Origin: an uncultured Clostridia bacterium
GTDB taxonomy: Bacteria > Bacillota > Clostridia > Oscillospirales > Butyricicoccaceae
DNA length: 23,429 bases
Reading direction: 5' to 3'
NCBI GenBank assembly: GCA_910586575.1
Contig: CAJUJQ010000039.1
Coordinates: 1-23,429 of the forward strand
The position numbers and the translations under genes were made by a program. Of the stretch, positions 1 to 6,242 are shown in pieces. The stretch's first letter is position 1; the number at the start of each line of letters is the position of its first letter. Under the pieces are notes generated by a model. That model ran no database searches. It was not told the DNA's origin and saw only the letters and a list, made by a program, of their open reading frames with translations.

Positions 1-379
1 CCTGACGTCATCACGATAGGGAATGCGCTGAAGCAGCTTTCGGCCATCGGCATAGGCAAAGCTGAAATCATAGGAGAGGATGTTCGTCCAGTTCGTTGCC
101 TTATGCTATTACGAATATCTGAGCGAGCAGATTCGTCAGATGAAGCTGCTGCTCGGCAAGAAAAATGGTGATCCTGCCCATAACAACAAGGATTTCTTGC
201 TGCGTGAAGAGAAATTAAAGTCCTGGCTGAAGAATACTCCCATTTATCTGATCTTGCAGTGGTTTGACGCCGTAGAAGAAGTCAGAGTTTCAACAATGCT
301 TCTCTCCAAGCGGTGGTCTACCGGGATTACCGCTCGGGATCAACTTTTTCTTGAAAAACTGCGCGTTACATCGTACTGA
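1..379 (+). mobile_element. IS1634/IS4-type insertion sequence remnant (3' end)
   Basis: Only the end of a transposase gene remains (open frame 80-379). The transposase frame is closed upstream by stops at 71-73, 53-55 and 29-31, so the conserved protein starts abruptly near base 74-80. Bases 1-73 are therefore not the normal upstream part of this transposase. They contain an open minus-strand frame running off the window edge that I do not recognise. The element's right end should lie between 380 and about 480, but I could not define an inverted repeat without the left end. Confidence 0.6.
80..379 (+). pseudogene. Truncated IS1634-type transposase, C-terminal part
   Basis: A 99-residue frame resembling the last quarter of IS1634-type (IS4 superfamily, DDE) transposases. 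Typical features are FVQFVALCYYEYL at residues 2-14, an EEKLKSWLKNTPIYLILQWF block (residues 43-62), the VEEVRVSTMLLSKRW segment and the closing RDQLFLEKL. Full-length members are around 550 residues, so the catalytic core and N-terminus are missing. The ATG at 80 is internal to the original gene and has no convincing ribosome site. It lies about 100 bp upstream of nnrD and may mark a rearrangement that displaced the natural upstream gene (often acpS in related operons; inference). I expect no active product. Confidence 0.6.
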
Positions 380-483
380 TGTTTTGAGTACTGATTATCC
401 GACTTTTAGGTTCATATGGAGACTGCTGTTTTACGCGGGAGGGCAATCCCACAGGCCCCTCCGCAGAACCGAGGTATCGATTT

Positions 484-1311
484 ATGATTGAATTGAACGA
501 GCAATGGTTCCGTCATCGCCTTCCGAGGCGCGGGCGAGAAACCAATAAGAACGACTATGGGCGTGTCTTGGCGGTCTGCGGTGCGGAGGGCTACACCGGA
601 GCGGCGTATTTTGCCGCGCAGTCCGCCGTACGCACCGGCAGCGGCATTGTAACCCTCTGCGTACCGAAGCAGATATACCCGATTTTAGCGGTTAAGCTCA
701 ACGAGCCGGTCATCGTTCCCTACGACCCGGAGCGGCCTGGCATTCTTGAACGCGCCGCCCGCGCGGACGCGCTGCTGATTGGCTGCGGCCTTGGGCAGTC
801 CCCCGCCATGAAGTGCCTGGTACCCGAGCTGATTTCATGCGCGGGCTGCCCCACGGTCATTGACGCCGATGGCATAAACGCGCTTGCCGGGCATATAGAT
901 GTATTACGGAGCGCGTCACAGCCGCTCATCCTGACCCCGCACGCGGGGGAATTCGCCCGGCTGACCGGTATGGAGCCTACCCCGGCATTCGCGGCGGCGT
1001 TCGCGGCGGATACGGGCACGACCGTGCTGCTGAAGGGGTACCATTCCACCATCCACACCCCGGACGGCGGCAGCTTCCGGGTGATGGCGGGCAACCCCGG
1101 CATGGCAAAGGGCGGCAGCGGCGATGTCCTCGCGGGCTGCATCCTTTCGCTGCTCGGGCAGCGCGTCCTGCCAGTGACGGAATCGGTCTGCGCGGCTGCG
1201 TATCTGCACAGCCGCGCGGGCGACCTGTGCGCGTCGGCGCTGGGCGAATACGGCATGACCCCGACCGACCTGATTGCCTTCCTGCCGGAAGCGCTGCGCG
1301 AAGGGGAATAG
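484..1311 (+). CDS. nnrD: ADP-dependent NAD(P)H-hydrate dehydratase (YjeF C-terminal domain type)
   Basis: 275 residues, cytoplasmic. The family dehydrates damaged S-NAD(P)H-hydrate back to NAD(P)H using ADP (or ATP). The ribokinase-like YjeF_C fold is recognisable from NKNDYGRVLAVCGAEGYTGA (21-40), the following AAQSAVRTGSG, TPHAGEFARL (151-160) and the glycine-rich GNPGMAKGGSGDVLAG (203-218), whose Asp214 is the expected catalytic/nucleotide-site aspartate. The partner epimerase domain (NnrE), often fused at the N-terminus in Clostridia, is absent, so the protein is dehydratase-only. The start ATG is preceded by GAGGT about 9 bases upstream. It heads a same-strand set with the lipoprotein (62 bp downstream) and alr, like the acpS/ydcC/alr region of B. 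subtilis. Function is well supported by motifs. Confidence 0.9.
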   Translation: MIELNEQWFRHRLPRRGRETNKNDYGRVLAVCGAEGYTGAAYFAAQSAVRTGSGIVTLCVPKQIYPILAVKLNEPVIVPYDPERPGILERAARADALLIGCGLGQSPAMKCLVPELISCAGCPTVIDADGINALAGHIDVLRSASQPLILTPHAGEFARLTGMEPTPAFAAAFAADTGTTVLLKGYHSTIHTPDGGSFRVMAGNPGMAKGGSGDVLAGCILSLLGQRVLPVTESVCAAAYLHSRAGDLCASALGEYGMTPTDLIAFLPEALREGE

Positions 1312-1372
1312 CCGCCCCCAGGGCTGCGGATGTGCTCCGAAAAGACACGGAAAGTCCGCAGGAGGGGATATT

Positions 1373-1993
1373 TTGAAGAAAACAGCTGTTTTATTTTCCT
1401 TTTTGCTGCTGCTGGTCGGCTGCGCCAAAAACCAGCCCACCGCCCAAAGCATCCGGGAGCATTTTGACGCGCTGCCTGCCTTTTCCGCCCACGTAAAAAT
1501 TTTTTCGGATTTTGGCGGTTCAGCACTGGAATATGAGCTTGATTATGCGTATAATAGAAAGGGCAGTGATCATCTGACACTGACCGCCCCGGAGGCGGTG
1601 AGCGGGATTGAAGCTACCATCGACGGGGAGGACAGCTTCCTGCTGCGGTACGGTGACGCAGAGCTTGACGACGGCACGCCGGGCACCCAGGGGGCCACCC
1701 CGGCGGACGGCGTTTACTGGCTGATGCGCGAGCTGCGGGAAAGCGAACCGCTGGAGCTTTGGACGGACACGGTTTCGGGCACGCCCGCACTGGCGCTCCG
1801 CTATGAGAGCAGCGGGGACGACTGCGAGCTGACCCGCCAGGTTTGGCTGTCGCAGGGCAGCTTGCAGCCGCTGTGCGCCGAGGTCTATGTCAACGGGACA
1901 CGCGCCCTGCTGCTGACATTTTCCGGCTATCAGGAGACCGGCACGCCCCCGGAACCGGACGAACCGGCGGAGTTGCAGAAAATACATGATTAA
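1373..1993 (+). CDS. Lipoprotein of the GerS/YdcC (LolA-like) position
   Basis: 206 residues from a TTG start at 1373, chosen because AGGAGGGG lies just upstream; a longer frame from 1274 overlaps nnrD and lacks a site. A short lipoprotein signal peptide ends in the lipobox LLVGC, with Cys17 as the lipidated residue. The remainder alternates charged and beta-rich segments, as expected of a LolA/LppX-like fold, but I see no diagnostic motif. Assignment rests mainly on position: B. subtilis ydcC and C. difficile gerS are lipoproteins encoded next to an alanine racemase gene. GerS is known to be needed for cortex muramic-delta-lactam formation with CwlD. alr begins 12 bases after this stop, so the two are almost certainly cotranscribed. 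A role in spore cortex modification is inference; a general cell-wall lipoprotein is the alternative. Confidence 0.6.
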   Translation: MKKTAVLFSFLLLLVGCAKNQPTAQSIREHFDALPAFSAHVKIFSDFGGSALEYELDYAYNRKGSDHLTLTAPEAVSGIEATIDGEDSFLLRYGDAELDDGTPGTQGATPADGVYWLMRELRESEPLELWTDTVSGTPALALRYESSGDDCELTRQVWLSQGSLQPLCAEVYVNGTRALLLTFSGYQETGTPPEPDEPAELQKIHD

Positions 1994-2005
1994 GAGAGTG
2001 TATCC

Positions 2006-3130
2006 ATGAAGCAGAACAGACATCGCATTTGGGCGGACATCAGTCTGCGTACGATAGAAGAGAATTACGAGGCCATCCGCGCGCACACGGGCGGCAAGCC
2101 CATCCTGTGCGTGGTGAAGGCGGATGCCTACGGCCACGGCGCGGCGGAGGTTGTCCGCCGCCTGGAGCGGCACTGTCCGGCGTATTTCGGCGTTGCCACG
2201 GTCGGCGAGGCGGTCGAGCTGCGTCACAACGGCATCAGCACGCCGATTTTAATCCTGGGCTACGTCGATGAAAACGACGCCGCCGCGATTATGGAATACC
2301 GTATTACGCCGACGGTGCATGATGAGGAAGCCGCGCGCGTCTTTTCCGATTGGGCGGCGGCGAACGGCGGCACGATTGAGTGCCACCTCGCGGTGGATAC
2401 CGGCATGAGCCGCATCGGCTTTGACTCCCATGACCCGGAAGATGCAATCCAGAGCATGCTGGAGGTCAGCCGCCTTCCCGGGCTGTCCATCACGGGTATT
2501 TTTACCCACTTCCCGGAGGCGGACACGCCGTCGGGCGAAGCCTTTACCCGGGCGCAGATTGCCCGCTTCAAGTCGGTGTGCATCGGGCTGGAACGCGCGG
2601 GGCTGCGGCTGCGCTGGAAGCACTGCGCGAACAGCGCGGGGCTGGCCTGCTACGACGACCCGTATTTCGACCTGGTGCGCGCCGGGATTGTGCTGTACGG
2701 CTACCAGCCCGACCCGACGCTGGCAACAAACCTGAATGTCCGTCCGGCAATGACGGTGCGCGCGCGCATTGCGCAGGTACGGCACCTATATCCGGGGCAG
2801 TCGGTCAGCTACGGCAGGACGTTTACAGCGGACCGCGATTGCAGTGCGGCGGTGATTACGGCGGGCTACGCCGACGGATATCTGCGCACAGGCTCCGGAC
2901 AGGCCGTTGTTGAAATCGCGGGGCAGCTCTGCCCGGTGCGCGGTCGGATTTGTATGGATATGTGCATCGCGGAGCTGCCGGACGGCTTGGAGGTGCGTCA
3001 TGGGGACGAAGCCATCCTTTTCGGGCCGGGCGCGGTCACGGCGGATACGGTGGCGCAGGCTGCGGGCACAATTTCTTACGAAGTCCTTTGCGCGGTCTCT
3101 AAGCGTGTCCCCCGTATTTACATCGACTGA
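2006..3130 (+). CDS. alr: Alanine racemase
   Basis: 374 residues, usual family length. PLP-dependent interconversion of L- and D-alanine, supplying D-Ala for peptidoglycan; in spore formers alr products can also modulate alanine-dependent germination. The PLP-binding motif AVVKADAYGHGA-like segment (VVKADAYGHGA, 36-46) places the Schiff-base lysine at Lys38. The second catalytic base is Tyr269 in SVSYGRTF. CANSAG (207-212), RAGIVLYGY (225-233) and RICMDM (314-319) are further signature segments. The start is ATG after AAGAGAG, 12 bases from the lipoprotein stop. Residues and length look intact. Confidence 0.95.
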   Translation: MKQNRHRIWADISLRTIEENYEAIRAHTGGKPILCVVKADAYGHGAAEVVRRLERHCPAYFGVATVGEAVELRHNGISTPILILGYVDENDAAAIMEYRITPTVHDEEAARVFSDWAAANGGTIECHLAVDTGMSRIGFDSHDPEDAIQSMLEVSRLPGLSITGIFTHFPEADTPSGEAFTRAQIARFKSVCIGLERAGLRLRWKHCANSAGLACYDDPYFDLVRAGIVLYGYQPDPTLATNLNVRPAMTVRARIAQVRHLYPGQSVSYGRTFTADRDCSAAVITAGYADGYLRTGSGQAVVEIAGQLCPVRGRICMDMCIAELPDGLEVRHGDEAILFGPGAVTADTVAQAAGTISYEVLCAVSKRVPRIYID

Positions 3131-3343
3131 CATGCTCACTGGAGAATGTTGGTTCCCAGGGGAGCGGTTTGCCGCTTCCGCACCAAACGGCAAAATGAGA
3201 CACGCGCCCCCATCCGTTTGCACGCCGTCCGCACGCCGGTTATCCGGTGCGCATAAACTGAATTGGGCGAATAAATACGCCCGGTCTTGCAGATTTTTTT
3301 GAAGTCCGGGGTTATATTCCCCGGCTTTGTGGGGAAGATAGGT

Positions 3344-3368
3344 TTACAAGGGTTCTTTCCCCTTGTGA
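3344..3368. promoter_or_regulatory. Hairpin/inverted repeat in the mazF leader
   Basis: Arms TTACAAGGG and CCCTTGTGA form a 9-bp inverted repeat (one G-T wobble in RNA) with a 7-base loop, ending 24 bases before the mazF start and just upstream of its ribosome site. Two more short hairpins lie in the same intergenic stretch: GGGCG/CGCCC at 3265-3282 and CCGGGG/CCCCGG at 3306-3324. They could be the alr terminator region, an operator, or an mRNA structure affecting mazF translation; the sequence does not decide. Confidence 0.35.
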
Positions 3369-3392
3369 ATCTAAAATTCCGACGGAGTGTGA

Positions 3393-3752
3393 ATGAACGT
3401 GGATCACAATATTAAACGCGGAGACATCTACTACGCCGACCTCAGCCCGGTAGTTGGCAGCGAGCAGGGCGGTATGCGTCCCGTACTTATTGTCCAGAAC
3501 AATGTAGGGAACCGCTACAGCCCCACCGTAATCGCCGCCGCGATTACCTCCCAGGTCAACAAGGCAAAAATGCCGACCCATATTGAACTCGGCGCACCCC
3601 ATTTCGGCCTGACCCGTGATTCGGTTGTGCTGACAGAACAAATCCGCACCATTGATAAGAAACGCCTGCGCGAGAAAATGGGCTGCCTGGACGAAAACGC
3701 CATGCGCAGCGTAGACGAAGCCCTGGCCGTCAGCTTCGGCCTTCAGGGATGA
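3393..3752 (+). CDS. mazF: MazF/PemK-type endoribonuclease toxin (EndoA-like)
   Basis: 119 residues, closely resembling B. subtilis EndoA/NdoA. The N-terminal KRGDIYYADLSPVVGSEQGG segment (8-27) is followed by RPVL with Arg29 and IAAAIT with Thr52, the two residues expected at the RNase active site. A QIRTIDKKRL helix lies near the C-terminus. The family cleaves single-stranded RNA at short motifs (UACAU for EndoA). The start is ATG after ACGGAG. In B. subtilis the antitoxin gene (ndoAI) sits directly between alr and this toxin; here the 262-bp gap has no plausible antitoxin frame, so the gene appears orphaned. The three hairpins upstream may be relevant to its control. Catalytic residues look intact. 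Confidence 0.93.
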   Translation: MNVDHNIKRGDIYYADLSPVVGSEQGGMRPVLIVQNNVGNRYSPTVIAAAITSQVNKAKMPTHIELGAPHFGLTRDSVVLTEQIRTIDKKRLREKMGCLDENAMRSVDEALAVSFGLQG

Positions 3753-3762
3753 ATGCAGCCTT

Positions 3763-3787
3763 CCCGCCGGCGGCTGCCGCCGGCGGG
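3763..3787 (+). terminator. Strong GC hairpin after mazF
   Basis: Perfect 11-bp stem CCCGCCGGCGG / CCGCCGGCGGG with a 3-base CTG loop, 11 bases after the mazF stop. It lacks a T-tract (followed by TTACATAAA), so it is either a weak or Rho-aided terminator or an mRNA 3'-end stabiliser. Confidence 0.5.
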
Positions 3788-3868
3788 TTACATAAACGAT
3801 ACAGCACCCGCTTTGGGACGCTTTTTTAGATAGATTGCCGGGATTGTCCGGCATGGGGAGATACCAAT

Positions 3869-4093
3869 TTGAATAAACGGAACTTTATTATTACGACCGG
3901 CGCCGTGCTGGCATTTATAATGCTTGCCACCTGCTATGCCGCCGTCACCGCGCTGCGCTCGGACGATGTCCCCAGTGTCACCGAGGAATACCGGCAGTCC
4001 ACGCTGCCGGGCGGCGGGAATCCATTCTTGCAGATACGGGACGATTTCGCGGAGATTTTTCAGATTATTGGCAGCCGAATGAGCGGGCAATAG
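3869..4093 (+). CDS. Small single-pass membrane protein, unknown function
   Basis: 74 residues from a TTG start with GGGGAG about 8 bases upstream. Residues 6-28 (FIITTGAVLAFIMLATCYAAVTA) form one hydrophobic segment after a short basic N-terminus (MNKR), so either a membrane anchor or an uncleaved signal; the rest is a 45-residue polar tail rich in Pro, Gly and acidic residues with a hydrophobic FAEIFQIIG end. I do not recognise a family. It is separated from mazF by a hairpin and about 115 bases, so it may be a separate transcript. The TTG start and short length leave some doubt that it is translated. Confidence 0.5.
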   Translation: MNKRNFIITTGAVLAFIMLATCYAAVTALRSDDVPSVTEEYRQSTLPGGGNPFLQIRDDFAEIFQIIGSRMSGQ

Positions 4094-4200
4094 GCATATC
4101 AGCCGTTATTTCCGCATATCCTTTCTTTAGATGAAAGCCATTGGAACGGGCTTTTGAAACTCTGCGCGGGCTGTCCCGCGGCTGAAAGGGGATGCGGGTA

Positions 4201-4887
4201 ATGGAAACCTGGCCGCTGCCGGACGGCGCTGTCACCATACGGGAGGAAGGCCACGCGGTGCGCTTCCGGGTGGACTGTCAGCCGCCCTGTGAGTCTGCGC
4301 GGCTGCTGCGCTGCTATGGGGAAAACCCCGACCTTTTGCTCGGCGTGCTGGAACCGCAGAATGGGCGGCTGGTGCTCGACCGGCGGATTACGCGGGAAAC
4401 CCTGCGGCAGGCCGGAGCCGATGGGAAGCTGCCGGACCGGTTTTACCTTTCCGATGGCGGCGCGCGGGAGCATGCATCGGAAACCACGGCTATTTCGGAA
4501 GAGTCCGCCGGCAGGGCAGGACCGGAAGCTGCCGGAGCGGCAGAGCCGGAGACGTCCGCTAAAGCGGCAGAGCCGGAGACGTCCGCTAAAGCCGCGCCCC
4601 CAACGCAGTCCGTCGAAGCGACGCTTTCGCCGACCGAGGGTGCGCTTTCGCCGGAGGAACCACCCGGAACCGGCAAGCCGCCCATTCCCCGGACGGGGGA
4701 CGCGCTGCTCGATGCTGTGCTTGCGCGCGGGGACGCCCGCTGTGAATCCGTCCCGGAGGGGCTGCGGATTACCTGCCCGTTCTCACCGGATCAGCCGTTC
4801 CCGCTTGCGTTTATCGCGCCGCTGTGCCGTACCGAGGCACATCAAATTGCCGTCCTGGATTGGAAAATACCGCAGGGCACGCCTTGA
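4201..4887 (+). CDS. Hypothetical protein with duplicated Ala/Glu/Thr/Ser linker
   Basis: 228 residues from ATG 4201; an in-frame ATG at 4192 would add three residues, but AAAGGGG abuts that codon and is correctly spaced only for 4201. No signal peptide or membrane segment. Three parts are visible: an N-terminal region (about 1-95) with a possible beta-rich core; a low-complexity linker (about 96-165) rich in Ala, Glu, Pro, Ser and Thr; and a C-terminal region (about 166-228) with short hydrophobic strands and two Cys. The linker includes an exact 27-bp tandem duplication (4537-4590) giving AEPETSAKA twice. I do not recognise either end domain. The stop lies within the loop of its terminator. 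Confidence 0.7.
   Translation: METWPLPDGAVTIREEGHAVRFRVDCQPPCESARLLRCYGENPDLLLGVLEPQNGRLVLDRRITRETLRQAGADGKLPDRFYLSDGGAREHASETTAISEESAGRAGPEAAGAAEPETSAKAAEPETSAKAAPPTQSVEATLSPTEGALSPEEPPGTGKPPIPRTGDALLDAVLARGDARCESVPEGLRITCPFSPDQPFPLAFIAPLCRTEAHQIAVLDWKIPQGTP
4537..4590 (+). repeat. Exact 27-bp tandem duplication
   Basis: Two identical, adjacent 27-base units (4537-4563 and 4564-4590) inside the linker of the hypothetical protein; each codes for nine residues, so the frame is kept. Perfect identity suggests a recent slippage event. Confidence 0.9.
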
Positions 4888-4901
4888 GCGTGCCCTGTTT
4901 T
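4875..4901 (+). terminator. Intrinsic terminator of the 4201-4887 gene
   Basis: 8-bp stem GGGCACGC / GCGTGCCC with a 5-base loop that contains the stop codon, followed by TGTTTTGTTCT. Confidence 0.8.
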
Positions 4902-4924
4902 GTTCTGCGCCATTTTTGGACATG

Positions 4925-4951
4925 AAAAAGCCTGGCTGAGCCAGGCTTTTT
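4925..4951. terminator. Bidirectional intrinsic terminator
   Basis: 12-bp perfect stem AAAAAGCCTGGC / GCCAGGCTTTTT with a TGA loop. A-tract on one side and T-tract on the other let it work in both directions: for the plus-strand gene ending at 4887 and for the minus-strand small ORF at 4998-5123. Confidence 0.85.
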
Positions 4952-4997
4952 CTTAGAAAAGGGGAATATGGTGAACTTTAGTAAGATATGGTCGAAA

Positions 4998-5123
4998 TCA
5001 GCGCTCCGAAACAAAGACGGGCACAAGGCCGAGCCAACGCTGGACGCGTAAGGGCAGGCGGGACAGGAACCGCAGGAAATCACGATCCATTCCACACGCC
5101 TGAAAGAGTCGGTATAGAAGCAT
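4998..5123 (-). CDS. Putative 41-residue small protein, divergent from spoIIA
   Basis: A 42-codon frame starting at ATG 5123. Support for translation: AGAAAGGAG lies exactly 7 bases before the ATG, a -10-like TATAAT lies at 5147-5152, and a bidirectional terminator closes the unit at 4925-4951. The peptide begins MLLYRLFQACGMDRDFLRFL and continues with basic and hydrophobic residues (RLPLRVQRWLGLVPVF), so it could be an amphipathic, membrane-surface peptide. I do not recognise a family; a vague likeness of its first 20 residues to short YqzL-type Firmicutes proteins is not enough for assignment. It is transcribed away from spoIIAA. Chance ORF remains possible, though the ribosome site is unusually good. 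Confidence 0.5.
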   Translation of the reverse strand: MLLYRLFQACGMDRDFLRFLSRLPLRVQRWLGLVPVFVSER

Positions 5124-5146
5124 GTTTGCTCTCCTTTCTGAATCCT

Positions 5147-5152
5147 ATTATA
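5147..5152 (-). promoter_or_regulatory. -10-like box for the 41-aa ORF
   Basis: TATAAT on the minus strand about 23 bases before the start codon of the small ORF. No good TTGACA lies 16-18 bases upstream, so it may depend on an activator or another sigma factor. Confidence 0.4.
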
Positions 5153-5307
5153 CAGGACGACGGGCTGGAAATGGTGAGCAAAAAATTGCGAATCCGTTAA
5201 GAATTTGTGAACAAAAGAGAGTGGCAGAAATTATTTTGGGTAAATTCGGGTACTTTTTTGGCGTTTTTAGAGAAGTGCTCCAATATATACCTAAATCGCT
5301 GGGTTTC

Positions 5308-5461
5308 CGCGGTTCCTCGCCTTTGCGAGGCCATCAGGCAGGGATTGCCGGCGCGCGCGGGCAGGAAGATTTTCCCAGGGCAATCGACCGCGTTCAACAA
5401 AAAAAAATTAGGAAAACCTGTAAAATAGAACCGTGGGGAAGCTTGTCCCCACGGCTTTTTT
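5308..5461 (+). ncRNA. Candidate structured leader RNA ahead of spoIIAA
   Basis: The 358-bp gap before spoIIAA holds complementary segments that can form a three-way junction: P1 CGCGGT (5308-5313) with ACCGCG (5387-5392); P2 CCTCGC (5315-5320) with GCGAGG (5325-5330), loop CTTT; P3 GATTGCC (5343-5349) with GGCAATC (5379-5385), which encloses a GGAA/TTCC hairpin (5364-5375). An A-rich run follows, then an intrinsic terminator ends 20 bases before the spoIIAA start. This is the layout of a riboswitch or attenuator, or of a small RNA gene, but I match it to no known class. Part could be chance pairing in GC-rich DNA. No protein frame here is convincing. Confidence 0.35.
5431..5461 (+). terminator. 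Intrinsic terminator immediately upstream of spoIIAA
   Basis: 8-bp perfect stem CCGTGGGG / CCCCACGG, 8-base loop, followed by CTTTTTT. It ends about 20 bases before the spoIIAA start codon, leaving no room for a promoter between, so spoIIA transcripts must read through it or be controlled by it. Confidence 0.85.
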
Positions 5462-5481
5462 GACGGAAACGGGGTGTTACC

Positions 5482-5802
5482 TTGCAAATTACACATGAAA
5501 GCTGCGAAAACCAGCTGATTCTCCATTACAGCGGCGAACTGGACCACCATGCGGCGCGCAAGGCAATGGATTACGCGGAAAGCCTGGCGGTGCTGTATCC
5601 GGTGGAGCGCTATGTGCTCGACCTGTCCGGGCTGACCTTTATGGATTCCTCGGGGCTTGCGGTGGCGCTGAACCTATACCGCACCCTACAGCGCACCGGG
5701 CGGCAAATGGTGGTTTCCGGTTGCCCGCCCCAGCCGCTGCGCGTGTTCCGGGCAGCCGGGCTGCCGAAAATCATCCCCTTTGAGGAGGAAGCGACATGCT
5801 GA
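5482..5802 (+). CDS. spoIIAA: Anti-sigma-F factor antagonist SpoIIAA
   Basis: 106 residues, STAS domain throughout. In the forespore, unphosphorylated SpoIIAA displaces sigma-F from SpoIIAB; SpoIIAB inactivates it by phosphorylating a serine, and SpoIIE removes the phosphate. The phosphorylation site is visible as MDSSGLA, with Ser56 equivalent to Ser58 of B. subtilis; the SGELDHHAA segment (17-25) also matches the family. The start is TTG, preceded by GGGGTG at 5 bases. The stop overlaps the spoIIAB start (ATGCTGA), indicating translational coupling. B. subtilis has dacF upstream; here there is a noncoding leader with a terminator instead. Confidence 0.95.
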   Translation: MQITHESCENQLILHYSGELDHHAARKAMDYAESLAVLYPVERYVLDLSGLTFMDSSGLAVALNLYRTLQRTGRQMVVSGCPPQPLRVFRAAGLPKIIPFEEEATC

Positions 5803-6242
5803 CCGTATTGAATCAAATGTGCCTGAAAATGGAAAGCCGCTCGGTGAATGAAGGATTCGCGCGGCAGGCGGTAGCGGCATTCCTGGCGCAGCTCGACCCG
5901 ACGATGGAGGAGCTGAACGACATTAAAACCGTTGTTTCCGAGGCGGTGACCAACGCCATTGTCCATGGCTACCGGGACCGCCCCGGCTACATAACCGTCA
6001 CGGTGCGCCTGCTGGAGGGCCGGACGGTGGAAATCAAGGTGCGTGACCAGGGCTGCGGCATTGCCGATGTCGCACAGGCGCGCCAGCCGATGTTCACGAC
6101 CGGCGACGACAGCCGCTCGGGCATGGGCTTTACGATTATGGAAAGCTTCACTGACCGCCTGCGCGTGCGCTCCGCGCCGGGGCACGGCACGCTGGTCACC
6201 CTCACCCGGAAGCTTTCCGAAAAATGGGGGAAGCAGGCGTGA
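5796..6242 (+). CDS. spoIIAB: Anti-sigma-F factor / serine kinase SpoIIAB
   Basis: 148 residues, GHKL (Bergerat) ATPase fold. It binds and inhibits sigma-F and phosphorylates SpoIIAA. N box: EAVTNAIVHGY starting at Glu49; G1: VRDQGCGI with Asp84; G2: SGMGF at 108-112. The ATG overlaps the spoIIAA stop, and GAGGAAG sits just upstream. The 3' end overlaps the sigF start as GTGA. Full-length with all ATP-binding boxes intact. Confidence 0.95.
   Translation: MLTVLNQMCLKMESRSVNEGFARQAVAAFLAQLDPTMEELNDIKTVVSEAVTNAIVHGYRDRPGYITVTVRLLEGRTVEIKVRDQGCGIADVAQARQPMFTTGDDSRSGMGFTIMESFTDRLRVRSAPGHGTLVTLTRKLSEKWGKQA

Noticed and set aside
720..1580. Long minus-strand frames across nnrD and the lipoprotein
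   Set aside because: Arg/Pro/Ser/Ala-rich shadow translations overlapping well-supported genes.
5401..5425. Sigma-H promoter for spoIIA (AGGAAAA ... GAAC)
   Set aside because: The -10 is not GAAT and the spacing is about 3 bases short; other candidates near 5165-5205 are about 3 bases too long. No promoter is claimed.
5207..5428. 73-residue plus-strand frame (GTG start) before spoIIAA
   Set aside because: No ribosome site, overlaps the proposed RNA structure, and no recognisable content.
6224..6238. ATG 6224 as the sigF start
   Set aside because: The GTG at 6239 has better ribosome-site spacing and forms the usual GTGA overlap with the spoIIAB stop.
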